Shown piece by piece: positions 1-10,687 of a stretch of DNA of 64,000 bases (the first letter of the stretch is position 1; every line of letters starts with the position of its first letter). The notes beneath the pieces are model-generated. The model saw only the letters and a list, made by a program, of their open reading frames with translations, had not been told where the DNA came from and did not search any database. The translations under genes and the position numbers were made by a program. The stretch spans positions 744,001 to 808,000 of the forward strand of contig NZ_CP056087.1 in assembly GCF_001839655.2 (NCBI RefSeq). The letters are read 5' to 3'. This DNA comes from Pseudomonas argentinensis (GTDB lineage Bacteria; Pseudomonadota; Gammaproteobacteria; Pseudomonadales; Pseudomonadaceae).

Positions 1-60
1 CTGAAGAGATTGGCTGTTGGGCCGCGACGCGACGGCGAGGTTCGCCAGTGCCATTAAAAA

Positions 61-82
61 AACGCCCGTCGAAACGGGCGTT
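61..82. terminator. Bidirectional hairpin terminator
   Basis: A 9-bp perfect stem (AACGCCCGT / ACGGGCGTT) closes a CGAA tetraloop. A-runs lie on the left and T-runs on the right, so it can act on both strands. On the plus strand a reading frame open from base 1 stops at 55-57, so this may be the terminator of a gene whose body lies outside the window. That tail is too short to identify. Confidence 0.75.
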
Positions 83-99
83 TTGCGTTGCCTGGCAGT

Positions 100-262
100 T
101 TACGAACCGTAGACCTGGTTCGGAAGCCAGGTGATCAGCGCCGGGAACTGGAGGTGATGACCGACGTCATCAACTGGATGATGAACGGAATCACCCCACG
201 CTACCACCGAGCACGGCGTCACGCCGCGCAGGTAGAACAGCGAGAAGCACAGCGGCTGGTGT
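100..262 (-). pseudogene. Remnant of TRAP transporter large permease (DctM) C-terminus
   Basis: Read on the minus strand, three short frames together resemble the end of a DctM-type large permease: FSLFYLRGVTP, then RGVIPFIIQLM in a second frame, then FPALITWLPNQVYGS followed by a stop at 100-102. DctM proteins typically end with a hydrophobic helix and a FPxLxTWLPxxVY-like tail. At least two frameshifts and loss of everything upstream make it non-functional. It abuts a DctP-like fragment on the opposite strand, which implies deletion plus rearrangement. The assignment rests on motif memory only. Confidence 0.5.
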
Positions 263-430
263 GGGCGTGGCGCCTGCCGGACGACGTGCTCGCCAGGCTC
301 AAGGACGTCTCGGTCGAAGTGGTCGACGCCACCGCCGCCGATCCTGCCGCGCAAAGGGTCTGGGAGCAACAGAAGGCCTGCCTGGCGCGCCTGCACGAAT
401 ACGCCGAGGCCAACGAGAGGATATCTGCGC
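255..430 (+). pseudogene. Remnant of TRAP transporter solute-binding protein (DctP) C-terminus
   Basis: The plus strand encodes a segment containing WRLPDDVLARLKDVS, AADPAAQRVWEQQ and RLHEYAEANER. This looks like the C-terminal helices of DctP-family periplasmic binding proteins, which often carry FPDDVLxxL and a DPxxxKVxxS-like helix. There is no start codon context, signal peptide or ligand-binding lobe. The frame continues into an adjacent REP repeat and stops at about 600 without family resemblance. In a working system dctP, dctQ and dctM lie on one strand; here the fragments diverge from a junction near 255-262. Confidence 0.45.
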
Positions 431-468
431 GATTCGTTGATGGGCGGAAGCAGACACTCAGCGATTGC

Positions 469-553
469 GTAGGAGCGGCTTTAGCCGCGAGTTTTTTATC
501 AAGGCAAACAAAGAGCTCGGGGCTAAAGCGGATCGCCGCCCGGCCCCTCCTAC
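469..553. repeat. REP-type inverted repeat pair
   Basis: A GTAGGAGCGGCTTTAGCCGC unit at 469-488 faces a degenerate inverted copy ending GGCCCCTCCTAC at 553. The arms are separated by a short AT-richer loop. This is the typical head-to-head arrangement of Pseudomonas extragenic palindromes. It overlaps the end of the decayed dctP fragment. Confidence 0.7.
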
Positions 554-631
554 GAGTACGCGGCCGTCTGCTTTCGTCACCTAGCAGTCAGAGCCGATAA
601 AGCCGCCGCGAGTTGATGCTACAGAAATGAC

Positions 632-654
632 AACGCCGGCTTAGAGCCGGCGTT
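632..654. terminator. Terminator downstream of argB
   Basis: A 9-bp perfect stem AACGCCGGC / GCCGGCGTT with a 5-nt loop lies 20 bases past the argB stop. A T-tract follows on the plus strand, so it may also stop transcription arriving from the left. Confidence 0.75.
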
Positions 655-673
655 TTCGTTTCACCAGCCGCGG

Positions 674-4176
<3,503 letters not shown>

Positions 4177-4205
4177 CCGACGTCTCCTGGCGATCTAGGG
4201 GTGTT

Positions 4206-4661
4206 TCAGTGGCTACCCGAGTGGCCGAATCCACCGGCGCCGCGTTCGCTGTCGTCGAATTCCTCGACCAGCTCGAAGCGCGCCTGGATGACCGGCACCA
4301 GCACCAGCTGGGCGATGCGCTCGCCGATGACCATCTTGAACGCGGTGTTGCCGCGGTTCCAGCACGACACCATCAGCTCGCCCTGGTAATCCGAATCGAT
4401 CAGGCCGACCAGATTGCCGAGTACGATGCCGTGCTTGTGGCCCAGGCCCGAGCGCGGCAGGATCAATGCCGCCAGGCCCGGGTCGGCGACGTGGATGGCC
4501 AGGCCGGTGGGGATCAGCACGGTCTGGCCCGGCTCCAGGGTCAGATCTTCCTTGAGCATGGCGCGCAGGTCCAGGCCGGCCGAACCGGGCGTGGCGTAGG
4601 CGGGCATGGGGAATTCGCTGCCGAGGCGGGGGTCGAGGATCTTGGCTTGTAGGGCGTGCAT
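4206..4661 (-). CDS. dut: dUTP diphosphatase
   Basis: Dut hydrolyses dUTP to dUMP and pyrophosphate, keeping uracil out of DNA and supplying thymidylate synthase. The 151-residue protein shows the five trimeric dUTPase motifs: AGLDLRA (I), [10 protein letters not shown] (II), [10 protein letters not shown] (III), GERIAQLVL (IV) and the C-terminal glycine-rich [10 protein letters not shown] (V). It lies 31 bases after coaBC and 29 bases before algC in a tight operon. This dut-coaBC linkage is conserved across many proteobacteria. Confidence 0.97.
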   Translation of the reverse strand: MHALQAKILDPRLGSEFPMPAYATPGSAGLDLRAMLKEDLTLEPGQTVLIPTGLAIHVADPGLAALILPRSGLGHKHGIVLGNLVGLIDSDYQGELMVSCWNRGNTAFKMVIGERIAQLVLVPVIQARFELVEEFDDSERGAGGFGHSGSH

Positions 4662-4692
4662 GGGGCGATCAGGGCTTCCGTGGGAATGAAGG

Positions 4693-5901
4693 TCAGTGTT
4701 TGGGTTGCTGCGCGGCGATGAAGCTCACCAGCTGGCGGGCGATCTTGCCTTTGCTGGTCTGCGCGAAGCTGGTCTGCTGCAGCCCGCGATCGATGATGGT
4801 GATCGCGTTGTCCTCGCTGTTGAAACCGATGCTCGGGTTGGCCACGTCGTTGGCGACGATCAGGTCGAGGTTCTTGTCCTTGAGCTTGCGCGAGGCGTAC
4901 TCCAGCAGGTTCTCGGTCTCGGCGGCGAAGCCGACGCTGAACGGCCGGTCGTCGCGGTGCGCCAGGGTGGCGAGGATGTCCGGGTTGCGCACCATCTGCA
5001 ACAGCAGGCCATCACCGCTGTTGGGGTCTTTCTTCAATTTGTGCTGGGCGACAACTTCCGGGCGGTAGTCGGCGACCGCGGCGGCGGCGATGAGAATGTC
5101 GCAGGGCATCGCCGCTTCGCAGGCGGCGAGCATGTCGCGGGCGCTGACCACGTCGATGCGGGTGACCCGATCCGGCGTGGCGAGGTGCACCGGGCCGCTG
5201 ATCAGGGTGACCTTGGCGCCGGCTTCCACCGCCGCTTCGGCGAGGGCGAAGCCCATCTTGCCGGAGCTGTGGTTGGTGATGTAGCGCACCGGGTCGATAT
5301 TTTCCTGGGTCGGGCCGGCGGTGATCAGCACGTGCTTGCCGCTCAGTGCCCGGTGTTCGAAGCAGTCGGCGGCCAGTTGCGCCAGGTCATCGGCCTCGAG
5401 CATGCGGCCCAGGCCGACGTCGCCACAGGCCTGGCTGCCGGAGGCCGGGCCGAACAGTTTCAGGCCGCGGCTGCGCAGCAGCTCGACGTTGGCCAGGGTC
5501 GCCGGGTCGCGCCACATCGCCTGGTTCATCGCCGGCGCCAGGGCCACCGGGGCATCGGTGGCCAGCACCAGGGTGGTCAGCAGGTCATCGGCGACGCCCT
5601 GGGCCAGGCGCGCCATGAGGTCGGCGGTGGCCGGGGCGATCAGCACCAGGTCGGCCCAGCGGGCCAGCTCGATATGGCCCATGGCGGCTTCGGCCGCCGG
5701 GTCGAGCAGGTCCAGGTGCACCGGGTGGCCGGACAGCGCCTGCAGGGTCAGCGGGGTGATGAATTCGCGACCACCCTGGGTCATGACCACGCGCACTTCG
5801 GCGCCCTGGTCCTTGAGGCGGCGGACCAGCTCGGCGCTCTTGTACGCCGCGATGCCGCCACCCACGCCGAGGATGATGCGTTTGCGATACAGCCGCTGCA
5901 T
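4693..5901 (-). CDS. coaBC: Bifunctional phosphopantothenoylcysteine decarboxylase/phosphopantothenate-cysteine ligase
   Basis: CoaBC makes 4'-phosphopantetheine from phosphopantothenate and cysteine in CoA synthesis. The N-terminal FMN-binding CoaC half begins [18 protein letters not shown] and contains PAMNQAMW and the substrate-clamp cysteine in GSQACGDVG. The C-terminal CoaB half contains [16 protein letters not shown] and the KLKKD loop. I chose the ATG at 5901, giving 402 residues, the usual length. The open frame runs 690 bases further upstream, but that extension overlaps radC antisense and has no family resemblance. It is the first gene of the operon and divergent from radC. Confidence 0.97.
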   Translation of the reverse strand: MQRLYRKRIILGVGGGIAAYKSAELVRRLKDQGAEVRVVMTQGGREFITPLTLQALSGHPVHLDLLDPAAEAAMGHIELARWADLVLIAPATADLMARLAQGVADDLLTTLVLATDAPVALAPAMNQAMWRDPATLANVELLRSRGLKLFGPASGSQACGDVGLGRMLEADDLAQLAADCFEHRALSGKHVLITAGPTQENIDPVRYITNHSSGKMGFALAEAAVEAGAKVTLISGPVHLATPDRVTRIDVVSARDMLAACEAAMPCDILIAAAAVADYRPEVVAQHKLKKDPNSGDGLLLQMVRNPDILATLAHRDDRPFSVGFAAETENLLEYASRKLKDKNLDLIVANDVANPSIGFNSEDNAITIIDRGLQQTSFAQTSKGKIARQLVSFIAAQQPKH

Positions 5902-6066
5902 AACTCTGCCTTTGTCGTGTGTAGTTACAGACGCAGATGACCGAGACCTCCCCAGGCCCGGCGCCCTGCGAAAAACCGGGCTACGATAGCACAGCGGCAG
6001 CAGGGGAGCAGCGGCGCGCCGGGCGAGCGCAACGGCGGTGGGAATTGGCTGGGTAGGGCATGCCTG

Positions 6067-6741
6067 ATGAGCATTCGTGAGTGGCCCGCGGCAGAGCGCC
6101 CGCGGGAAAAGCTGCTGGCCCAGGGGGCGGCCAGCCTGACCGACGCCGAGCTGTTGGCGATCTTCCTGCGTACCGGTGTGGCCGGGCAGAGTGCGGTGGA
6201 CCTGGCCCGCCACCTGCTCGCCGATTTCGGCAGCCTGCGCGCCTTGTTGCAGGCCGACCTGCCGTCCTTCAGCCAACACCTGGGGCTCGGCCCGGCCAAG
6301 TTCGCCCAGCTGCAGGCGGTACTGGAAATGGGCCGTCGTCACCTGGCCGAGCAACTGCGCCGCGACTCGGCCCTGGAAAGCCCCCAGGCGGTGCGTGACT
6401 ACCTCAAGGCACAGCTGCGCCATGAGCCCCACGAAGTGTTCGCTTGCCTGTTTCTCGATGCCAAGCACCGGGTGCTGGCCTTCGAGGCGCTGTTCCACGG
6501 CTCCATCGACAGCGCCAGCGTCTACCCGCGGCAGGTGGTCAAGCGCGCCCTGGCCCATAATGCCGCGGCGCTGATCCTCACCCACAATCACCCGTCAGGC
6601 GTCGCCGAGCCGAGCCAGGCCGACAAGGTGCTGACCCAGCGCCTCAAGGAGGCGCTGGCGCTGGTCGAGGTGCGCATCCTCGATCATTTCATCGTCGGTG
6701 ACGGCGAGCCGCTGTCGATGGTCGAGCATGGCTGGATGTAA
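6067..6741 (+). CDS. radC: RadC family JAB1/MPN metalloprotein
   Basis: RadC (YicR) is a widespread protein with an N-terminal UPF0758/helix-hairpin-helix-like segment and a C-terminal JAMM domain. The JAMM zinc motif is visible: an upstream glutamate near 121, then THNHPSG with histidines at about 173 and 175, and the aspartate of SQAD. Length (224 residues) and start [17 protein letters not shown] are typical. Despite the name, a DNA-repair role is not established. It is divergent from coaBC with a 165-base gap. Confidence 0.95.
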   Translation: MSIREWPAAERPREKLLAQGAASLTDAELLAIFLRTGVAGQSAVDLARHLLADFGSLRALLQADLPSFSQHLGLGPAKFAQLQAVLEMGRRHLAEQLRRDSALESPQAVRDYLKAQLRHEPHEVFACLFLDAKHRVLAFEALFHGSIDSASVYPRQVVKRALAHNAAALILTHNHPSGVAEPSQADKVLTQRLKEALALVEVRILDHFIVGDGEPLSMVEHGWM

Positions 6742-6765
6742 CAGCGCTCGCCTGGCCGGCCCGCG

Positions 6766-8127
6766 TTAGCGGGCCTTGAGCAGCTCGCCGACTTCCAGCA
6801 GCACCAGTTCGTTGTCGTCAGCCCTGTTCGGTTCGCGGCTGCTGGAGAACGGCAGGTTGTTGTCGTTGCCGACCAGGATATGGCGCCCATCGACGATGTC
6901 GACGTTCTCGATGGTGAAGAAAGGAAAGGTCAGCACGCCATCGTTCAGTGGCTTGCGGGCAATGCCTTGCGGGTCCTTGATGGCGAGCAGGTCGATGTAA
7001 CCGACCTTGCGCACGGCCTGGCCGACGTTGCTGTCGTCGAAGGCGACCTTGTAGACGCGCTTGAAGCGGGCGATATCCGAGAAGCAGGTGGGGCCCTTTT
7101 CGCCCGGCGGGCAGGCCTTGTCCGCCGTGCCTTCGCCATTGTCGCGCTCGATGACCAGGCCGCTGGCCGCGTCGATCATGTTGAAGTCGCCGATGGCGTG
7201 GCCGGGTTGCTCCAGCGGGTAGAACCAGTGGCGGCCCGTCCAGGCTTGGCTGGCGACGTCGAACTCGAGCACACGCAGCACGCTCTGGCCATCGCGTTGC
7301 TCGGCACCCTGGCTGGCCGCGTCCCACAGCGGGCCTTCCAGCAGTGCATAAAGCTTGCTGCCGTCCTTGGCGGCGGCCATGCCTTCCAGGCCTTTGGAGC
7401 GGCGCACCTGGAAGTTCATCGCGTCGGCTGGCCAGGCTGGGGTGGTGACGGCGGGGTTGTCGGGCGAGCGCACCGGCTCGCCGTCGGCCTCGACGTCGAA
7501 CACTGCCTGCACGCGGCCCTTCAGATCGGTCTTGATCAGGTAGGGGCCGAACTCGTCGCCGATCCAGATGGAGTCGCCGATCAGCTGGAAGCTTTCCGGG
7601 TCGAAATCCGCGCCGCTCAGGTAGCGCGCCGGCGTGCCCTCGTGAACGATGCGAAATGGCACCTTCTTGTCCGGGTCGCTGAGAAACACCGTGTCCAGCC
7701 GCTTGAAGTCGCCGCGCTGGAAGTCGATGGCGTAATGGCTGAGGTGGAGCATGGCATCGGCGGAGTTGGCCTTGGTGCCGAAGCCGTTGTCGGTGAGCAG
7801 CCAAAAGCTGCCATCGGGCATGTGCTTGATGCCGGAGTGGCCCTGCAGCGGCTGGCCGTCGAAAGGCAGCGACATACCGGTGGGGCGATTGGCCGACAGG
7901 CCTTGCAGGCTGCCGACCTGCTCGTTGCGCTGGCCGCTGGAGAATTTGCCGCTGATGGCGAAGTCCGCCGGCGCATCGGCGGGCGGCTGGATGAAGCTTG
8001 CCGCCGGCATCACTGCATGGCCGGCCAGGGTGGCGGGGTAGGCAGTGGCGCTGTCCTGGGCAATGGCGAACGAGGCCCAGCAGGCCGTACCGGCGAGAAG
8101 GGTGTGAAGGCGAAGAGTGCGACGCAT
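6766..8127 (-). CDS. Esterase-like activity of phytase family protein
   Basis: This 453-residue exported protein has a signal peptide ending near SFAIAQ (residue 22). The body matches what I know of the phytase-esterase-like (PF13449) family: GHSGIKHMPDGSFWLLTDNGFG, then DSIWIGDEFGPYLIKTD, and a C-terminal NVDIVDGRHILVGNDNNLPFS followed by ELVLLEV. Such proteins are periplasmic or secreted beta-propellers. Substrate is unknown; phosphate-ester or other hydrolysis is inferred from the family. I chose the ATG at 8127 because an AGGGGA ribosome-binding site precedes it and the signal peptide then sits at the N-terminus; the frame is open 75 bases further. Confidence 0.85.
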   Translation of the reverse strand: MRRTLRLHTLLAGTACWASFAIAQDSATAYPATLAGHAVMPAASFIQPPADAPADFAISGKFSSGQRNEQVGSLQGLSANRPTGMSLPFDGQPLQGHSGIKHMPDGSFWLLTDNGFGTKANSADAMLHLSHYAIDFQRGDFKRLDTVFLSDPDKKVPFRIVHEGTPARYLSGADFDPESFQLIGDSIWIGDEFGPYLIKTDLKGRVQAVFDVEADGEPVRSPDNPAVTTPAWPADAMNFQVRRSKGLEGMAAAKDGSKLYALLEGPLWDAASQGAEQRDGQSVLRVLEFDVASQAWTGRHWFYPLEQPGHAIGDFNMIDAASGLVIERDNGEGTADKACPPGEKGPTCFSDIARFKRVYKVAFDDSNVGQAVRKVGYIDLLAIKDPQGIARKPLNDGVLTFPFFTIENVDIVDGRHILVGNDNNLPFSSSREPNRADDNELVLLEVGELLKAR

Positions 8128-8178
8128 GCCAGAGGATCCCCTGCGGTTAAAAGCCAACAGGGTGCGGCAGCCGTATGT

Positions 8179-8203
8179 CATGCCGGTGACAGCCACCGGC
8201 ATG
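8179..8203. terminator. Perfect 10-bp hairpin
   Basis: CATGCCGGTG and CACCGGCATG flank a 5-base loop between two minus-strand genes, just below the 8252-9829 binding protein. There is no strong T-run, so it may be a weak terminator or an mRNA-stabilising hairpin. Confidence 0.5.
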
Positions 8204-8251
8204 CTTTATCGACAGCGGACTGCCCTGCGCCAGGGGGGCAGCCCGCTGCGG

Positions 8252-9829
8252 TTACCGCACGCTGACCCGGGAGAAATCCTGCCGGCCGAAGGGGCTCACG
8301 CTGTAACCCTCGACGCCCTTGCGGGTCAGCGCGTAGGCGGTCGGGTGGGCCAGGGGCAGCCACAGCGCCTGTTGCTGGATGATCGCCTGGGCGTCCTGGT
8401 ACTGCGCGCTGCGCTTGGCCTGGTCGCTGAGCGCCTTGCCCTCGGCGATCAGCGTGTCGAGCCTGGCATCGCAGAAACGCGCGAAGTTCAGGCCGGACTC
8501 CACCGAGGCGCAGGAAAACTGCGGGGTCAGGAAGTTGTCCGGGTCGCCGTTGTCGCCGGCCCAGCCCATGAACAGCAGGTCATGCTCGCCGGCCTTGGCG
8601 CGGCGGATCAGCTCGCCCCACTCGATCACCCGGATCTGCGCCTTGATGCCGACCGCGGCCAGGTCGGCCTGCAGCAATTGTGCACCGAGGCTGGGGTTGG
8701 GGTTGAGCAGGCTGCCCGAGGGGCGCGTCCAGATGGTGGTGCTGAAGCCACCGGCCAGTCCGGCCTCCTTGAGCAGCTCGCGGGCCTTCTGCGGGTCATG
8801 GTCGTAGCCCGGCAGGTCGCTGGCGTAGCTCCAGGTATTCGGCGGATAGGGGCCGTTGGCCGGCTCGGCGCTGTTTTCGAACACCGCCTTGAGGTAGCTG
8901 CGCTTGTCGAACGCCAGGTTGATCGCCTGGCGCACGGCGGGTTTGTCCAGGGGCGGATGCTGGCTGTTGAGGGCCACGAAGGCGGTCATGAAGGCGGCGG
9001 TCTTCACCGTGCTCAGGCCCGCATCCTGGCTCGCCGCTTCGACGTCGACCGGTTTGGGCGACAGGGCGATCTGGCATTCGCCGCGGCGCAGGCGCTGCAG
9101 GCGCACGTTGGCATCCGGGGTGATGGCGAAGACCAGGTTGTCGACCTCTGGCTTGCCGGCGAAGTAGTCGGCGTTGGCGGTGTAGCGCACCGCGGCGTCC
9201 TTCTGGAAGCGCCGGAACACGAAGGGGCCGGTGCCGATCGGCTGGCTGTTGAGCTTCTCCGGCGTGCCGGCCTTGAGCAGCTGGTCGGCGTACTCGGCGG
9301 AATAGATGGAGGCGAAACCCATGCTCAGGGTGGCGAGAAAGGTCGCGTCCGGTTTGTTCAGGGTGACGCGCACGGTGTGGGCGTCGACCTTCTCCACCGC
9401 CTTGATCAGCGCGGGCCACTGCATGGACTGGGCATGGGGATAGCCGCTGGTGGCCGTCTTGTGCCAGGGGTGGTTGGCATCGAGCATGCGCTGGAAGCTG
9501 AACAGCACGTCATCGGCTTCCAGCGTCGGGCGGCTGGGCTTGAAATAGTCGGTGCGGTGGAACAATACGTCCGGGCGCAGGGTGAAGGTATAGGTCAGGC
9601 CGTCGTCGGAGATCGTCCAGCTGCTGGCCAGGCTGGGCACCAGCTTGCCATTGGCGGCGTCGAATTCGACCAGGCGGTTCATCAGCACGTCGGCCGAGGC
9701 GTTGGTGGTGGTCAGGGAGTTGTACTGCACCACATCGAAGCCGTCGGGACTGGCTTCGGTACAGACGCTCAGGGTCGCGGCCTGGGCGAACAGCGGGGCG
9801 ACGAGCAGCGGCAACAGGGCAAGGCGCAT
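8252..9829 (-). CDS. Peptide-type ABC transporter substrate-binding protein (DppA/OppA family)
   Basis: A 525-residue periplasmic solute-binding protein of the SBP_bac_5 family, with a signal peptide at 1-17. Characteristic stretches are LVPSLASSWTISDDGLTYTF, the CTEASPDGFD start and FMGWAGDNGDPDNFLTP near residue 420. It lies next to the rpmB-rpmG operon, as the DppA-like PA5317 does in P. aeruginosa (from memory). No permease or ATPase gene accompanies it, so it probably feeds a transporter encoded elsewhere. The ligand (dipeptides, haem or other) is not readable from sequence. Confidence 0.9.
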   Translation of the reverse strand: MRLALLPLLVAPLFAQAATLSVCTEASPDGFDVVQYNSLTTTNASADVLMNRLVEFDAANGKLVPSLASSWTISDDGLTYTFTLRPDVLFHRTDYFKPSRPTLEADDVLFSFQRMLDANHPWHKTATSGYPHAQSMQWPALIKAVEKVDAHTVRVTLNKPDATFLATLSMGFASIYSAEYADQLLKAGTPEKLNSQPIGTGPFVFRRFQKDAAVRYTANADYFAGKPEVDNLVFAITPDANVRLQRLRRGECQIALSPKPVDVEAASQDAGLSTVKTAAFMTAFVALNSQHPPLDKPAVRQAINLAFDKRSYLKAVFENSAEPANGPYPPNTWSYASDLPGYDHDPQKARELLKEAGLAGGFSTTIWTRPSGSLLNPNPSLGAQLLQADLAAVGIKAQIRVIEWGELIRRAKAGEHDLLFMGWAGDNGDPDNFLTPQFSCASVESGLNFARFCDARLDTLIAEGKALSDQAKRSAQYQDAQAIIQQQALWLPLAHPTAYALTRKGVEGYSVSPFGRQDFSRVSVR

Positions 9830-10035
9830 GGTGATCTCCTGAACGAAACGGCGCGCATCCGGCGGGCCGCTGGTGAGAAGGCTGAGGGGGAGAGGGTCGC
9901 GTTAACGCGTGGACAGACCCTAAACGATAAGATGCAGGCTAACAACGCAATACGGCGACGAGCGGTCGTTCGCGCCCATGCCCGCCGCCTGGGGCTCAGC
10001 GCCCGAACGGCCGGTATTTTATAGTGCGTTCGCGC

Positions 10036-10064
10036 TTGTTGCTGTGGGGGTTTTCTGGTATAAA
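10036..10064 (+). promoter_or_regulatory. Candidate sigma70 promoter for rpmB-rpmG
   Basis: TTGTTG at 10036-10041 and TATAAA at 10059-10064 are separated by 17 bases, about 145 bases before rpmB. The leader that follows contains small GC hairpins, for example CAACCC/GGGTTG near 10170-10187. The rest of the 381-base gap back to 9829 holds nothing else I recognise. Confidence 0.55.
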
Positions 10065-10210
10065 GCAGCGCTCTTTTCTAGGGGCCCGGTTGCTTGATCG
10101 CGATCTATCACCGGTAAGACCCTGAAGAAACGCGGCGCCCAGCGCCGAAAAACAGAGATTAAGCGGCCAACCCATGCCGGGTTGGGCATGTGGTTTTAGA
10201 GGGCTGAGGT

Positions 10211-10447
10211 ATGTCGAGAGTCTGTCAAGTTACCGGTAAGGGTCCGGTAACCGGGAATAACATTTCCCACGCAAACAACAAAACCCGTCGTCGTTTCCTG
10301 CCGAACCTGCAGCATCACCGCTTCTGGGTCGAGTCTGAAAACCGCTTCGTCCGTCTGCGTCTGTCCACCAAAGGCATGCGCATCATCGACAAGCGTGGTA
10401 TTGACGTAGTGCTGGCCGAGCTTCGTGCTCGCGGCGAAAAGGTTTAA
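10211..10447 (+). CDS. rpmB: 50S ribosomal protein L28
   Basis: L28 is a 78-residue component of the large ribosomal subunit. The sequence starts [16 protein letters not shown] and contains the conserved [11 protein letters not shown] and [12 protein letters not shown] segments. It is followed 10 bases later by rpmG, the usual bacterial pairing, and the two share one promoter and terminator. Confidence 0.98.
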   Translation: MSRVCQVTGKGPVTGNNISHANNKTRRRFLPNLQHHRFWVESENRFVRLRLSTKGMRIIDKRGIDVVLAELRARGEKV

Positions 10448-10457
10448 GGAGACTGTC

Positions 10458-10613
10458 ATGCGTGAACTGATCCGTTTGGTGTCCAGCGCCGGTACCGGCC
10501 ACTTCTACACCACCGACAAGAACAAACGCACCACTCCGGACAAGATCGAGATCAAGAAATACGATCCGGTCGTCCGCAAGCATGTTGCGTACAAGGAAGC
10601 CAAGATCAAGTAA
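10458..10613 (+). CDS. rpmG: 50S ribosomal protein L33
   Basis: L33 is a 51-residue large-subunit protein. The ATG at 10458 follows an AAGGAGACTGTC ribosome-binding site. The sequence includes [24 protein letters not shown] and KEAKIK at the end. It lacks the CxxC zinc motifs found in some L33 paralogues, so it is the zinc-independent type. It is translationally close to rpmB. Confidence 0.97.
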   Translation: MRELIRLVSSAGTGHFYTTDKNKRTTPDKIEIKKYDPVVRKHVAYKEAKIK

Positions 10614-10630
10614 TTGATCGGCTGACTCGA

Positions 10631-10656
10631 AAAGCCCGCCCCATGGCGGGCTTTTT
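10631..10656 (+). terminator. Rho-independent terminator of rpmB-rpmG
   Basis: A 10-bp stem AAAGCCCGCC / GGCGGGCTTT with a CCAT loop and trailing TTC, 17 bases after the rpmG stop. It may also serve the convergent acylase gene ending at 10688. Confidence 0.9.
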
Positions 10657-10687
10657 CATGCCCGCGATTTGGCGCGCCGCTGATCGT

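Noticed and set aside
88..600. 170-codon ORF as an intact gene
   Set aside because: Only a central part resembles DctP; the beginning is antisense to the DctM remnant and the end is REP sequence.
5902..6591. N-terminal extension of coaBC to 632 residues
   Set aside because: The extra frame is antisense to radC, has no family resemblance, and the standard CoaC start [14 protein letters not shown] follows the ATG at 5901.
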